Shown here: positions 47,434 to 58,367 of the stretch, piece by piece | Numbering within the stretch: the stretch's first letter is position 1 | Layout of the letters: every line of letters starts with the position of its first letter | From: Pseudomonas poae | GTDB lineage: Bacteria > Pseudomonadota > Gammaproteobacteria > Pseudomonadales > Pseudomonadaceae | Direction: 5' to 3' | DNA: 64,000 nt | Assembly (NCBI GenBank): GCA_028869255.1 | Contig: CP110972.1 | Coordinates: 4,097,001-4,161,000, forward strand | The notes under the pieces: model-generated | What the model was told of the DNA's origin: nothing | The model's input: the letters and a program-made list of their open reading frames with translations, nothing else | Databases searched by the model: none | Translations under genes and position numbers: made by a program

Positions 47434-47796
47434 ATGGAACGCATCCCTATTTTGCAGATGGGCGAATTCCTGCTGGTGACCATCCAGGTCGACATGCATG
47501 ACCAACTCGCGCTGACCTTGCAGGACGACCTGTCCGAACGCATCAGCCGCACCTCGGCGCGCGGTGTATTGATCGATATCTCGGCACTGGACATGGTCGA
47601 CTCGTTTATCGGCCGCATGATCGGCACCATTTCCGGCCTGTCGCGCATCATGGATGCGCAGACCGTGCTGGTGGGCATGCAACCGGCGGTGGCCATTACC
47701 CTGGTGGAACTGGGCATGACCCTGCCTGGCGTAGCGACCGCGCTGAACGTGGAGCGCGGCATGAAACTGCTGCGTGACCGGGTAGACCACTCATGA
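47434..47796 (+). CDS. rsbS: RsbS-type stressosome scaffold (STAS protein)
   Basis: The 120-residue single STAS domain begins MERIPILQMGEFLLVTIQVD. The phospho-acceptor Ser57 lies in ISALDMVDSFIGRMIG, equivalent to Bacillus RsbS Ser59. In the family it forms the stressosome core and is phosphorylated by RsbT to release the kinase. It starts 2 nt after the RsbR stop and overlaps the next gene by four bases. Confidence 0.9.
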   Translation: MERIPILQMGEFLLVTIQVDMHDQLALTLQDDLSERISRTSARGVLIDISALDMVDSFIGRMIGTISGLSRIMDAQTVLVGMQPAVAITLVELGMTLPGVATALNVERGMKLLRDRVDHS

Positions 47797-48197
47797 CCCA
47801 GGCCAGCAGTGGCACTCACCCAGTGCTCATCGAACAGGACGTGGTGCTGGCCCGACAATTGGTGCGCAAGCTGGCCCAGGACTGCGGCATGCGCCTGATC
47901 GACCTGACCAAGCTGGTGACCGCCGTCAGTGAGCTGGCGCGCAACACCGTGGTGTACGGCGGCGGTGGCTATATGGATTGGGCGGTGGTCGAGAAAGACC
48001 ACCGACCCGGCCTGCGCCTGACCTTTCGCGATGAAGGGCCGGGCATCCCCGACCTCAAGTTGGCGATGACCGACGGCTGGACCTCCGGCAGCGGCCTGGG
48101 CCTGGGTTTGACCGGCGCCAAGCGCCTGGTGAACGAGTTTGAACTGGATACCGCACCCGGCAAGGGCACCCGCGTGACGATCACCCGATGGACGTGA
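47793..48197 (+). CDS. rsbT: RsbT-type serine/threonine protein kinase
   Basis: The 134-residue GHKL-fold kinase has VSELARNTVVYGGGG (N box), FRDEGPGIPDL (G1) and GSGLGLGLTGAKRLVNEF (G2), closely following Bacillus RsbT. It phosphorylates RsbR and RsbS and, once released, activates a downstream partner. In Bacillus that partner is the phosphatase RsbU; no RsbU N-terminal domain gene is evident here. It overlaps its neighbours at both ends. Confidence 0.9.
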   Translation: MTQASSGTHPVLIEQDVVLARQLVRKLAQDCGMRLIDLTKLVTAVSELARNTVVYGGGGYMDWAVVEKDHRPGLRLTFRDEGPGIPDLKLAMTDGWTSGSGLGLGLTGAKRLVNEFELDTAPGKGTRVTITRWT

Positions 48198-49195
48198 ATA
48201 TTCCCAGCGCCTTGACCCAGGTGCTGTTGATCGAAGATGTCAGCCAGATCGGCCATGCCCGGCGCACCGCGCAACAGCTTGCCGAGCAATTGGGGTTTGA
48301 CGAAACCGACGCCGGGCGCGTGGCGCTGGTGGCCACCGAGCTTGCCAGCAATATCCTCAAGCACGCCGCCCACGGCGAACTGCACCTGCGCGCCACCGGC
48401 AACCAGGGTGTAGAGATGATTGCCGTGGACCGTGGCCAGGGTTTTGATCTGGACAGTTGCCTGGTGGACGGCTTTTCCACCGGTGGCACCCAGGGTATCG
48501 GTATGGGCGCAATCGCCCGCGTGGCCCAGGTGTTCGATGTGTTCGCCGATCAGCGCGGTACGGCGATGCTGGCCCGCCTGTACCCCCGGTCATCGGCCGC
48601 GAAGGATATCCGCTACGGCGTCAGCCAGCATTCCCTGCACCACGACCCGGCCTGCGGGGACGCCTGGCACCTGGCAATCGAACCCGGCCGCTTCAGCGTG
48701 ATGGTGGCTGACGGCCTGGGCCATGGCAGCGAAGCCGAGCGTGCGGCGCACGCCGGTGAAACCGTATTTGCCGCTGATGCCTTTCAGGACGCGCAGGTGT
48801 TGTTCAACGACCTGCATATCGGCATGACCGGCACCCGCGGCGCCGCCGTGGCCGTGGCTCAGTACGACGCCACGGCCGACAGCCTGCGCTTTACCGGGGT
48901 GGGCAATATCGGCGCCAGCCTGATCGGCCTCGGCAAGTCACGCGGGCTGGCCTCCCACCCGGGCATCGTCGGCGTGCAGTTTCGCAAGGCGCAGCCCTTC
49001 GACTACGCTCAGGTCACCGGCCAGCTGCTGATCCTCTACAGCGACGGCCTGCAGTCACGCTGGAACCTGGCCGACTACCCCGGGCTCTCCCACCGCCACC
49101 CCGCCCTGATCGCCGCCATCTTGCACCGTGATTTCTGTCGCGGCCGGGATGACGTCACCGTGTTCGTGATTGCCCTGGAGGCCATCGATGGCTGA
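48188..49195 (+). CDS. ATPase-PP2C fusion phosphatase (RsbX-like)
   Basis: The 335-residue protein joins a second GHKL ATPase domain (residues about 1-135: LVATELASNILKHAAHGELH, DRGQGFDLD, QGIGMGAIARVAQVF) to a SpoIIE/PP2C phosphatase domain (about 140-335). The phosphatase metal Asp is in MVADGLGHGSEAERAAHAGE and the last metal site in RGRDDVTVFVIALE-like GRDDVTVFV. In stressosome systems RsbX dephosphorylates RsbR/RsbS to reset signalling. The added ATPase domain distinguishes it from the small Bacillus RsbX. It overlaps rsbT by 10 bp and the next gene by 8 bp. Confidence 0.85.
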   Translation: MDVNIPSALTQVLLIEDVSQIGHARRTAQQLAEQLGFDETDAGRVALVATELASNILKHAAHGELHLRATGNQGVEMIAVDRGQGFDLDSCLVDGFSTGGTQGIGMGAIARVAQVFDVFADQRGTAMLARLYPRSSAAKDIRYGVSQHSLHHDPACGDAWHLAIEPGRFSVMVADGLGHGSEAERAAHAGETVFAADAFQDAQVLFNDLHIGMTGTRGAAVAVAQYDATADSLRFTGVGNIGASLIGLGKSRGLASHPGIVGVQFRKAQPFDYAQVTGQLLILYSDGLQSRWNLADYPGLSHRHPALIAAILHRDFCRGRDDVTVFVIALEAIDG

Positions 49196-50040
49196 AACCA
49201 CTGTCCCCCTCGAAGAGCAGGTGCAACGGCTGCACCAGGAAGCCGATGCGCTGCGCGCCGAACTGGACGAAACCAACCAGGGCGTATTGGCGCTGTATGC
49301 CGAGCTTGACATGCAGGCCGACCAACTGCGCCAGGCGTCGGACCTGAAAAGCCGCTTCCTGTCGTACATGAGCCATGAGTTCCGCACCCCCTTGGGCTCG
49401 ATCCTGAGCATCACCAGCTTGCTCGCCGATGAGCTCGACGGCCCGTTGAGCGCGGAGCAACACACCCAGGTGGGGTTTATCCGCAGTTCGGCACGCGAGC
49501 TGCGCGAAATGGTCGACGACTTGCTGGACCTGGCCAAGATCGAGGCCGGGCGCATCACCATCTCACCGGCCTGGTTTGACATGTTCGACCTGTTCTCGGC
49601 GTTGCGCGGGATGTTCCGGCCGATTGTCGACGCCTCGTCGGTGGACTTGATCTTCGAAGAACCGGTCGGCTTGCCCAAGCTCTACACCGATGACAAGAAG
49701 CTGGCGCAGATCCTGCGCAACTTCATCTCCAACGCCCTGAAATTCACGGTGCAAGGTGAAGTGCGGGTTTCGGCGCACAGGGTCGGCGAGCAGGAAATCC
49801 GCTTTGCCGTGCACGATACCGGCCTGGGCATCCCTGCCGAACTGCACAACAACCTGTTTGAGGATTTTTCCCAAATCGACTCACCGTTGCAAAAACGCCT
49901 GCGCGGTACCGGCCTGGGGCTGTCGCTGTGCAAACGCTTTGCCGAGCTGCTCGGCGGTCAGGTCGGCGTGGAAAGCACCCCTGGCGTGGGCTCGATGTTC
50001 TTTGTGATCATTCCTCTTTCCATTAATGGCGGGCCTGTTG

Positions 50041-50051
<11 letters not shown>
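49188..50051 (+). CDS. Soluble sensor histidine kinase
   Basis: About 287 residues. An N-terminal coiled coil (residues 5-50) leads to HisKA with the H box SYMSHEFRTPLGSILSITSL, then HATPase_c with NFISNALKFT (N), HDTGLGIP (G1) and LRGTGLGLSLCKRFAELLGG (G2). It has no membrane segment or sensor domain, so its input must come from a protein partner, plausibly the stressosome proteins encoded just upstream. The start at 49188 lies eight bases before the phosphatase stop. Confidence 0.88.
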
Positions 50052-51975
<1,924 letters not shown>

Positions 51976-52061
51976 CGGGGACGTCGGCGAATTGCGGGGT
52001 GATGTTTGGCGACATGCTTGCTACCGTGTTCAGCCTCTCGATCCGTGACCGGCATTAAGCA

Positions 52062-52925
52062 ATGATCCGAATTTTCAAAACCGCAGTGTGCACACTCGGC
52101 CTGCTGTGCGTCGCCGCCCTGGGCTTTTTCGCCTGGCAGAGTTTCTACCCCGTGAGCGCCGCCACCGCGTGGAGCTACCAGGTGGTGCACAGGGATGTGC
52201 CCAAGGCCGCATCGCTGATGCCCATGGACGATGGCTCGCTGATGGTCAGCCAGGAACTCGACAAGGGCAAGGGCAGCATCGTACGCATCTACCCCAACGG
52301 CACCCGCGAAGTGGTGGTGGGCAACCTCTCCAAACCCGACGGTATGCTGGCCACCCGTGGCGGCTGGGTATTCAGCCAGGAGGCCCTCGACTCCCCCGTC
52401 AGCTTCCTCAAGGATGGCACCGTCACCGAACTGTTCAGAGGCGAAAACGTGCAGGGCCTGTGGGACGACGGTGACGACCTCTACGCCCTGGAAGACCGCC
52501 GCGACGAAGGACGCGTCCTGCGTTATCGCTGGAGCGACCAGAGCCTGAGCGTGGTACGCGCTGGCCTCGATGAGGGCGAATCAATCATCCGCTGTACCGA
52601 TGGGCGCATGCTCTACACCAAGAAAAGAGAAGGCATGGTGCGCGAACTGACCGACGACGGCAGCGACCCAATGGTGGTGGGCGGGCTGAACCAGCCGACA
52701 TTCCTGATGTGCGATGCGCGGGGTTTGTGGATCAACGAAGACGCCACCCATCGTGCGCGGTTGTTGCTGATCGACAAACAGGGGCGCCAACAGACGATCT
52801 TGTCGTTTTTGAAGGCGCCGCAGTCGATTGTGCCGACGGCTCGCGGGACTTATCTGGTGGCGGAAGGCGGGCGTGATCGGGTGTTGGAATTGACGCCGAT
52901 ACCGTTGAAACGGAGTAACCCATGA
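52062..52925 (+). CDS. Membrane-anchored beta-propeller protein (SMP-30/NHL-like)
   Basis: The 287-residue protein has an N-terminal membrane anchor (TAVCTLGLLCVAALGFFAWQ) followed by repeated beta-propeller blades (SLMPMDDGSLMVSQE, GNLSKPDGMLATRGGWVFSQ, PQSIVPTARGTYLVAEGGRD). It resembles periplasmic SMP-30/strictosidine-synthase-like proteins, but I do not see a complete metal-ligand set. It is 86 bp after the hybrid kinase and could be the end of that operon or independent. Confidence 0.65.
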   Translation: MIRIFKTAVCTLGLLCVAALGFFAWQSFYPVSAATAWSYQVVHRDVPKAASLMPMDDGSLMVSQELDKGKGSIVRIYPNGTREVVVGNLSKPDGMLATRGGWVFSQEALDSPVSFLKDGTVTELFRGENVQGLWDDGDDLYALEDRRDEGRVLRYRWSDQSLSVVRAGLDEGESIIRCTDGRMLYTKKREGMVRELTDDGSDPMVVGGLNQPTFLMCDARGLWINEDATHRARLLLIDKQGRQQTILSFLKAPQSIVPTARGTYLVAEGGRDRVLELTPIPLKRSNP

Positions 52926-52981
52926 ACATCCGACCTATCCACACGGAACAGGACTACAGGGACACGCTGCACTACAGCTGA
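52922..52981 (+). pseudogene. Possible HigA antitoxin N-terminal remnant
   Basis: A 19-codon frame, [19 protein letters not shown], overlaps the end of the propeller gene by four bases and then stops. The opening MNIRPIHTExDY is the typical start of HigA-type XRE antitoxins, but the helix-turn-helix and the rest are absent and the chemoreceptor gene follows at once. No higB is present. It is probably a leftover of a lost toxin-antitoxin pair; chance resemblance cannot be excluded. Confidence 0.4.
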
Positions 52982-54597
52982 AACCGTGCAACCGCCTCGT
53001 TCAGCGAGACCGCCAATTGAGCCAGCTCACGGCTTGAGCCATTGATCTGCCCCGCCCCGGACGACGATTGGGCCGACAGGTCGCGAATATTGACGATATT
53101 GCGGTCCACTTCCTTCGCCACTTGGGCCTGCTCTTCCGCCGCACTGGCGATGACCAGGTTGCGCTGGTGAATCTGGTCGATGGAGTCGGTGATCTGGCTC
53201 AACGCGCCCCCCGCGCCTTCCGCCAGGGCCAAGGTGTCAGTGGCACGCTGGGTACTGGATTGCATCGAGGTCAGCGCCTGGGTGGAACCGGTACGCATGG
53301 CGGTCACCATCTGGTCGATCTCAAGGGTCGATTGCTGGGTGCGATGGGCCAGCGCACGCACTTCGTCGGCCACCACCGCAAAGCCGCGCCCGGACTCACC
53401 GGCCCGCGCCGCCTCGATGGCCGCGTTAAGGGCCAGCAGGTTGGTCTGCTCGGCGATGGAGCGGATCACATCGAGCACCTTGCCGATATCCCGCGATTGC
53501 TCGGCGAGGTTCTGCACCAGGGTCGAGGTCTCACCGATGTTGGTGCTCAAGGCCTGAATCGCGCTGACCGTTTCGCCCACGCGGTGCTGGCCCTCGCGCG
53601 CCGTCTCATTGGACAGGCGTGTGGACTCGGAGGTAGACACCGCATTGCGCGCCACTTCATCTGCCGCCGAGGTCATCTCGTTGACCGCGGTGGCTGCCTG
53701 CTCGATTTCCGCGGTCTGCTTTTGCAGGCTGCGACTGCTTTGATCGGTGATGCCGTTCAGGTCGGTGGCGGATGACGCCATCTGCCCCGCCGACTGGCGA
53801 ATCAGTTGCAAGGTGCCACGCAGGTTGGCTTGCATGGTCTTGAGTGCCACCAGCAGACGGGTCACTTCGTCGTCGCCGCTCACGTCCACCGTTTGGGTCA
53901 GGTCACCCTGGGCCACGTTCTCCGCAGCCCGCACCGCGAGGCTCAACGGGCCGACGATGCTGCGCGTGAGCAACCAGGCCAGCAACACGGTACTCAAACC
54001 CGCGACGATCACAAAACCGAACACCATGGTGCGCGAACGGCTGTACTGCGACTCGGCCGTCTGGCCCTGCTGGTTGATCTGGGCGTTATAGTAGTCCGAC
54101 AGGGCATTGAGCTGGGCACCGGAGCCGTCCACCACGGTTTTCATGTCCACCAGCAACAACTTGTTGAGCTCGGCGCCCTGCTGCTTGTCGGCGAGCACAA
54201 ATGACTGGGCCAGCCCCTGCTGGTACTGACGCAGCGAGACCTGGAACTGGTCATAGAGCGTGCGCACTTCGGGGGTGTCGATCACCGCGTCGAGGTCGGC
54301 CAGGCGCTTGGTCAGGTCCTGGCTGCGAGTGTCCATCTGGCTACGGTATTGCGGGATGCTCGCGGGGTTCGGGTCCAACGCCATACGCAAAGAAATCGTA
54401 CGAATGCGCAACATGATTTCACGAATGTCCGCCACCAGCCGCATCTTCGGCACCAGCCCACTTTCCACCTGCACCGCACTCGCACGAATACTGGCCATAT
54501 TCGACAGCGCGAAAAACCCCAACAGGGCCACGAGCAAAGCAATCAGGGCAAAACCCAAACCCGCACGGCGGGCGATGGACAGGCTGCGAAGGGACAT
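52972..54597 (-). CDS. Methyl-accepting chemotaxis protein (4HB sensor)
   Basis: The 541-residue chemoreceptor has TM1 at [20 protein letters not shown], a periplasmic four-helix-bundle domain (about 35-190) and TM2 at [25 protein letters not shown] domain follows ([20 protein letters not shown]), then the cytoplasmic signalling domain with the hairpin tip [25 protein letters not shown] region and [18 protein letters not shown]. It has no C-terminal CheR pentapeptide. The ligand is unknown. Monocistronic. Confidence 0.92.
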   Translation of the reverse strand: MSLRSLSIARRAGLGFALIALLVALLGFFALSNMASIRASAVQVESGLVPKMRLVADIREIMLRIRTISLRMALDPNPASIPQYRSQMDTRSQDLTKRLADLDAVIDTPEVRTLYDQFQVSLRQYQQGLAQSFVLADKQQGAELNKLLLVDMKTVVDGSGAQLNALSDYYNAQINQQGQTAESQYSRSRTMVFGFVIVAGLSTVLLAWLLTRSIVGPLSLAVRAAENVAQGDLTQTVDVSGDDEVTRLLVALKTMQANLRGTLQLIRQSAGQMASSATDLNGITDQSSRSLQKQTAEIEQAATAVNEMTSAADEVARNAVSTSESTRLSNETAREGQHRVGETVSAIQALSTNIGETSTLVQNLAEQSRDIGKVLDVIRSIAEQTNLLALNAAIEAARAGESGRGFAVVADEVRALAHRTQQSTLEIDQMVTAMRTGSTQALTSMQSSTQRATDTLALAEGAGGALSQITDSIDQIHQRNLVIASAAEEQAQVAKEVDRNIVNIRDLSAQSSSGAGQINGSSRELAQLAVSLNEAVARFQL

Positions 54598-54720
54598 TTC
54601 GGGGGACTCTCTTATAAGAAATATGATGTCGTATGAGAGTTTCGGCCTGCGGGGGCAGGACTTTAGCGGTGCTCAATAAAAGTGCTACATAAGATTTCCA
54701 CACCCCACCACTTGGAAACA

Positions 54721-54755
54721 AAAAACCCGTAGCGCGTTCCGCTACGGGCTTTTTT
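54721..54755 (-). terminator. Rho-independent terminator
   Basis: CCCGTAGCG and CGCTACGGG form a 9-bp stem with a 5-nt loop, with A- and T-runs on both sides. It ends the 82-residue protein gene on the minus strand. Confidence 0.85.
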
Positions 54756-54782
54756 ACGCGATGGCGCAGCGCATTCTCAGTA

Positions 54783-55031
54783 TCAGCGTTCTTTATTGGC
54801 TTGGGACAGCACCGAGGCCGCCAGGGACTTCGTATCCTCGCTGTATTTACCGCTCTGCAGCGCCTTACCGGCCTTCTCTTCCATTTCTGCACTGGTCTGC
54901 TTGTCGGTACCCGTCTGCGCCAAGGCTGACGCGGCCAGGCTTTTGGCGATGACTGAGGCGTTTGGGTTATTGAGGGTTTCTGCGGCCAGGGTGGCCATCT
55001 TGTCGGAGGTTTTTTTGGTGTTAGTGCTCAT
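54783..55031 (-). CDS. Small Ala/Ser/Lys-rich conserved protein
   Basis: The 82-residue protein (MSTNTKKTSDKMATLAAETL) is helical and hydrophilic. An imperfect internal repeat is visible: IAKSLAASALAQTGTDKQTS and TKSLAASVLSQANKER. There is no Cys, signal peptide or membrane segment. Similar short proteins occur across Pseudomonas without assigned function. GGAAATGCACC precedes the ATG, and a strong terminator follows the gene. Confidence 0.7.
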   Translation of the reverse strand: MSTNTKKTSDKMATLAAETLNNPNASVIAKSLAASALAQTGTDKQTSAEMEEKAGKALQSGKYSEDTKSLAASVLSQANKER

Positions 55032-55214
55032 GGTGCATTTCCTTTGCAGTTTGAGGATGACAACCCGGAAAGTCGTCGCAACCGAAAGATAGTGAGTTCG
55101 AGCGGGAGGTACAACGCGCTACTTGTAGGCATCGTTGTGGAAATTTGTACGAAAGGAGTGAGTGTTTTGTAGGGAGCTAGAAAACCAGCAGCTCTATGCA
55201 GAACACAAACCAAT

Positions 55215-55252
55215 AAAAAGCCTGCTGAGCGTTGAGATCAGCAGGCTTTTTC
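55215..55252 (-). terminator. Rho-independent terminator after the DUF6124 gene
   Basis: AGCCTGCTGA and TCAGCAGGCT pair around a 9-nt loop, followed on the minus strand by a T-run, 20 bp after the DUF6124 stop. Confidence 0.85.
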
Positions 55253-55270
55253 CGTTTCAGATTCAGGTCA

Positions 55271-55555
55271 TTATTTGCCTGTTTTATACGTCGGGAAAGT
55301 TCGCTCAAGCACAGCATCTACCAGCGTCTGGGCATTCACGATCAATTGCGCCAGGCCCATGATCACGGGTGACTGCGTGCTGCCCGGATCTTCGGCGCTT
55401 TGGTAGGCGGTTTGAAGTGCTGATGCGAGGATTTCGGAGGCGTTGGCCAGGGCTTCTTCGGTGTCGACGTCGGCGTTTCCGTGGAAGATTTTGCGAAGCT
55501 CGTCTTCGGAAGTGGCATGGAAAGCATCGGTAGGGTTGGGGGTGATCTTTTTCAT
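55271..55555 (-). CDS. DUF6124 family small protein
   Basis: The 94-residue protein begins MKKITPNPTDAFHATSEDEL, the opening typical of DUF6124/DUF3077-like Pseudomonas proteins, and continues as a helical segment (EEALANASEILASALQTAYQ, LAQLIVNAQTLVDAVLERTF). Function unknown. The ATG at 55555 is preferred over an upstream start at 55573 by family resemblance. The 300 bp upstream can form a long RNA hairpin. Confidence 0.75.
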   Translation of the reverse strand: MKKITPNPTDAFHATSEDELRKIFHGNADVDTEEALANASEILASALQTAYQSAEDPGSTQSPVIMGLAQLIVNAQTLVDAVLERTFPTYKTGK

Positions 55556-55579
55556 GATGTAACTCCACGTCATGAAAAG

Positions 55580-56065
55580 AAGCTACCACTCCCTGCTGTC
55601 AAACAGGATTGGATGGCAGCCGTACGCGGGTTGACAGACCGCAAACGTGGAAACCCGGCGCACCCGAAGATGCCCCACGCACAGCCGCCATAACAGATCG
55701 GCACAGATAGGAGTCTGGAACCAAGTTTGGGGATGCACAGAGATCGCACGTTATTCGGTCTGTCAAAACCGGTCGCCATGAGGGCGACGGCGGAAGGTTG
55801 GCGCCCTGCCTCAGCCAGTGCAAGCCCGTGCGGGGGTTGCAGAGCCTGTGTAACGATAATCACGATTTTGGAAATGCTCGGTAATGAGTGTTCGTGCAAT
55901 GAAGCTTGTGTACCCAAGCCTCTGGGCTAGCCTCAAAAGGATCGCTGGTGTACTGACACCGGATTTAGGAGCTTCTATGACAAATGGACATTGTGATGCG
56001 GTAACAAGGGTGTATGCGAACGCCATACGTCCCGACAGCCTTGCCAATAGGCCCCTCTTGATCCA
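55580..56065. other. Structured intergenic region upstream of the DUF6124 gene
   Basis: No convincing gene is present, although frames are open. TTGACAGACCG at 55631-55641 pairs perfectly with CGGTCTGTCAA at 55756-55766. An extra AACGTG/CACGTT pairing lies inside, and GC-rich secondary hairpins (GGTCGCCATGAGGGCGACGG) are further along. Read on the minus strand this would be a leader of the DUF6124 mRNA or a separate small RNA. Confidence 0.45.
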
Positions 56066-56089
56066 ATGTAATGACCAATGTCATTACAT
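56066..56089. promoter_or_regulatory. RelB-type operator
   Basis: ATGTAATGAC-CAAT-GTCATTACAT is a perfect 10-bp inverted repeat directly before the antitoxin Shine-Dalgarno (GAGGA). It is the expected site of autoregulation by the antitoxin/toxin complex. Confidence 0.75.
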
Positions 56090-56102
56090 GAGGATCTATC
56101 CC

Positions 56103-56342
56103 ATGGCGTCTATAAGCATCCGTATCGATGACGACCTAAAAGCGCGCGCCTATCTCGAACTGGAAAAGCTCGGCGTTACCCCTTCCGAACTGATGCGCCA
56201 GGCCCTGCAATACGTGGCGGATCGCGGCCAACTACCGTTCAAGCCTGTGCTGATGACAGAGGAAGATGAAGCGTTGATGGCCACCGTGCGGGAACGATTG
56301 GCATCCCCTCAACGGGTCAAGGTTTCTATAGATGACCTATAG
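56103..56342 (+). CDS. relB: RelB/DinJ-family antitoxin
   Basis: The 79-residue protein begins MASISIRIDDDLKARAYLEL, the ribbon-helix-helix DNA-binding start of RelB/DinJ antitoxins (LGVTPSELMRQALQYVA helices), followed by a toxin-neutralising tail (EEDEALMATVRERLASPQRV). GAGGA lies eight bases upstream. The frame is open further upstream, but that would run across the operator. It overlaps the toxin gene by 11 bp and is expected to repress the operon at the palindrome at 56066-56089. Confidence 0.88.
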   Translation: MASISIRIDDDLKARAYLELEKLGVTPSELMRQALQYVADRGQLPFKPVLMTEEDEALMATVRERLASPQRVKVSIDDL

Positions 56343-56631
56343 CCTTGATTTCGATGCACGTGCATTGAAGGAGTGGCAAAAGCTAGGCGACACCATTCGT
56401 CAGCAGCTCAAGAAGAAGCTAGTGGAAATTCTGAACAACCCACGTATTGAAGCTAATCGCCTGCATGACCTGCCCGGCTGCTACAAAATAAAACTACGTA
56501 GCAGCGGTTACAGGTTGGTTTACCAAGTGATCGATCAGGAAGTCACTGTGGTTGTGGTGGCCATTGATAAACGGGAACGTGAACAGGCTTACCGTAAAGC
56601 GGGCGAGCGTTTGAGCGAACAGAAGATTTGA
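56332..56631 (+). CDS. relE: RelE-family mRNA interferase toxin
   Basis: The 99-residue protein begins MTYSLDFDARALKEWQKLGD and contains NRLHDLPGCYKIKLRSSGYR and LVYQVIDQEVTVVVVAIDKR, which match the E. coli RelE core including the basic residues (Lys/Arg in KIKLRSSGYRLVY) used to cut mRNA in the ribosomal A site. Length and order fit a complete, active-looking toxin. A terminator follows 14 bp downstream. Confidence 0.9.
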   Translation: MTYSLDFDARALKEWQKLGDTIRQQLKKKLVEILNNPRIEANRLHDLPGCYKIKLRSSGYRLVYQVIDQEVTVVVVAIDKREREQAYRKAGERLSEQKI

Positions 56632-56644
56632 AACACCGAAAACA

Positions 56645-56682
56645 AAAAAGCCCCGTAGCTTATTCAGCTACGGGGCTTTTTC
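56645..56682. terminator. Bidirectional terminator (relBE / tRNA-Ser)
   Basis: GCCCCGTAGCT and AGCTACGGGGC pair around TATTC with an A-run before and a T-run after. It can end relBE on the plus strand and the tRNA transcript on the minus strand. Confidence 0.88.
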
Positions 56683-56689
56683 TATGTAA

Positions 56690-56779
56690 TGGCGGAGAGA
56701 TAGGGATTCGAACCCTAGGTACCGGTGAAGGTACAACGGATTTCGAATCCGTCCCATTCGGCCACTCTGGCATCTCTCC
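56690..56779 (-). tRNA. tRNA-Ser (anticodon CGA)
   Basis: The minus strand starts GGAGAGATGCCAGAGTGGCC and ends CTATCTCTCCGCCA, giving a paired acceptor stem and an encoded CCA. The anticodon arm ACGGA-TTCGAAA-TCCGT exposes CGA, which reads UCG. The long variable arm (GTACCTTCACCGGTAC) is the class II feature of tRNA-Ser. GGTTCGAATCC is the T arm. Confidence 0.97.
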
Positions 56780-56863
56780 AACGGCGCGCATCATAACAGC
56801 GTGAATCAGGAAAGCAAAGCGCCGAAGCGATTTTTTTTCCGTGCTATCAGATGCTTGCGTCGA

Positions 56864-57577
56864 TTAAAGCGGTACGCCGAGACGATTGGCGACTTCTTCG
56901 TAGGCTTCGATAACATCACCGAGGCCCTGGCGGAAGCGGTCTTTGTCCATCTTCTTCTTGGTGTCCTTGTCCCACAGGCGGCAGCCGTCTGGGCTGAATT
57001 CGTCGCCCAGGACGATGGAGCCGTCGTGGAACACACCGAATTCCAGCTTGAAGTCCACCAGCAGCAGGCCGGCGTCGTCGAACAGCTTGCTCAGCACGTC
57101 GTTGACCTTGAGGGACAGCTCCTTCATGCGCGCCAGTTGCTCAGCGGTGCCCCAGCCGAACGCCACGACGTGGGATTCGTTGATGAACGGGTCGCCCTTG
57201 GCGTCGTCCTTCAGGAACAGTTCGAAGGTGTAAGGGTTGAGCTTGAGGCCCTCTTCCACGCCCAGGCGCTTGACCAGGCTGCCGGCGGCGTAGTTACGCA
57301 CGACGCATTCGACCGGGATCATGTCGAGCTTCTTGACCAGGCACTCGTTGTCGCCCAGCAATTTGTCGAATTGGGTCGGAATACCGGCCTCTTCGAGCTT
57401 TTGCATGATGAAGGCGTTGAACTTGTTGTTCACCATGCCTTTGCGATCAAGTTGTTCGATGCGTTTGCCGTCGAACGCCGAGGTGTCGTTGCGAAACAGC
57501 AGGATCAGGCGGTTGGCGTCGTCGGTCTTGTACACCGACTTGGCTTTGCCGCGGTAGAGTTCTTCACGTTTTTCCAT
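56864..57577 (-). CDS. purC: Phosphoribosylaminoimidazole-succinocarboxamide synthase
   Basis: The 237-residue enzyme joins CAIR and aspartate with ATP in purine synthesis. It begins [20 protein letters not shown] (nucleotide-binding loop). [19 protein letters not shown] is the substrate-site signature, and LVDFKLEFG and [14 protein letters not shown] are the metal and substrate motifs. Length is as in E. coli PurC. It is the last gene of dapA-bamC-MBL-purC, the order known in P. aeruginosa, and is followed by tRNA-Ser. Confidence 0.97.
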   Translation of the reverse strand: MEKREELYRGKAKSVYKTDDANRLILLFRNDTSAFDGKRIEQLDRKGMVNNKFNAFIMQKLEEAGIPTQFDKLLGDNECLVKKLDMIPVECVVRNYAAGSLVKRLGVEEGLKLNPYTFELFLKDDAKGDPFINESHVVAFGWGTAEQLARMKELSLKVNDVLSKLFDDAGLLLVDFKLEFGVFHDGSIVLGDEFSPDGCRLWDKDTKKKMDKDRFRQGLGDVIEAYEEVANRLGVPL

Positions 57578-57604
57578 GATGGGCTCCGCTTGCTAAATGG
57601 TGGG

Positions 57605-58363
57605 CTAGGCGATGTGTCGCCAGTCGAGCCCTGAATCTTGATCGGCCAGTTGCAGCCAGTCCGGGTCGCACCCGAGGGTGTCGACAAAACATTGCCGGGC
57701 CAACTGCGGCAGGTTGTTCTTGCTGCTCAGGTGGGCCAGGACCAGGTGTTGCAAGTCTTGCCAGCCCAACTCATACACCAGGTACGCCGCCTGGTGATTA
57801 TTCAAATGTCCAAATTGGCCGCCCACCCGCTGCTTGAGAAAGGTCGGGTAATGACCGCGAGCCAGCAGGTCTCGGCAGTGGTTGGACTCGATCATCAAGG
57901 CATCGAGGTTCCGGTAACCGTCCAGCACCTTGGCGCAATAGGAGCCCAGGTCGGTGAGTACGCCGAAACGCCGCTCACCGTCACTGAACACATACTGCGT
58001 CGGTTCCTGGGCGTCGTGCGCCACGGCAATCACATCGATGCTCAAGGCACCGATTTGCAGTTGCTCGCCACCGGCCAGGAAACCTGCGGGTTCAATGGGT
58101 TTGCGCATCCCGCGCAAGGTGCCGCGACTGAGGTACACCGGAAGATTGTAGCGCCGAGACAGCAAACCCACGCCATGCACGTGGTCGGCATGTTCGTGGG
58201 TCACCAGAATCGCGCTCAGCTGCGCGGGGTGAACCCCCAGGCGCAGCAGGCGCCGCTCGGTTTCTCTTAACGAGAAACCACAATCCACCAGCACGTACGT
58301 GTCGTCATGTGCGACCAGCGTGCCGTTCCCTTGGCTACCGCTGCCGAGAACGGCAAAACGCAT
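57605..58363 (-). CDS. MBL-fold metallo-hydrolase (YycJ/WalJ type)
   Basis: The 252-residue cytoplasmic protein starts MRFAVLGSGSQGNGTLVAHD. ILVTHEHADHVHGVGLLSRR is the intact HxHxDH zinc motif, and VIAVAHDAQEPTQYVF, GVLTDLGSYC and ESNHCRDLL give later ligands. The family includes exonuclease-like YycJ, with activity on DNA in some species. It lies between bamC and purC, 4 bp and 27 bp away respectively, in a conserved operon. Confidence 0.88.
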   Translation of the reverse strand: MRFAVLGSGSQGNGTLVAHDDTYVLVDCGFSLRETERRLLRLGVHPAQLSAILVTHEHADHVHGVGLLSRRYNLPVYLSRGTLRGMRKPIEPAGFLAGGEQLQIGALSIDVIAVAHDAQEPTQYVFSDGERRFGVLTDLGSYCAKVLDGYRNLDALMIESNHCRDLLARGHYPTFLKQRVGGQFGHLNNHQAAYLVYELGWQDLQHLVLAHLSSKNNLPQLARQCFVDTLGCDPDWLQLADQDSGLDWRHIA

Positions 58364-58367
58364 CGGA

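Noticed and set aside
55811..56047. Minus-strand frames upstream of the DUF6124 gene
   Set aside because: No ribosome site or domain is evident; the region looks structured rather than coding.
56332..56631. Toxin-antitoxin pair as part of a mobile island
   Set aside because: No integrase, attachment repeat or insertion sequence was seen, and the tRNA-Ser gene is intact with no duplicated end nearby.
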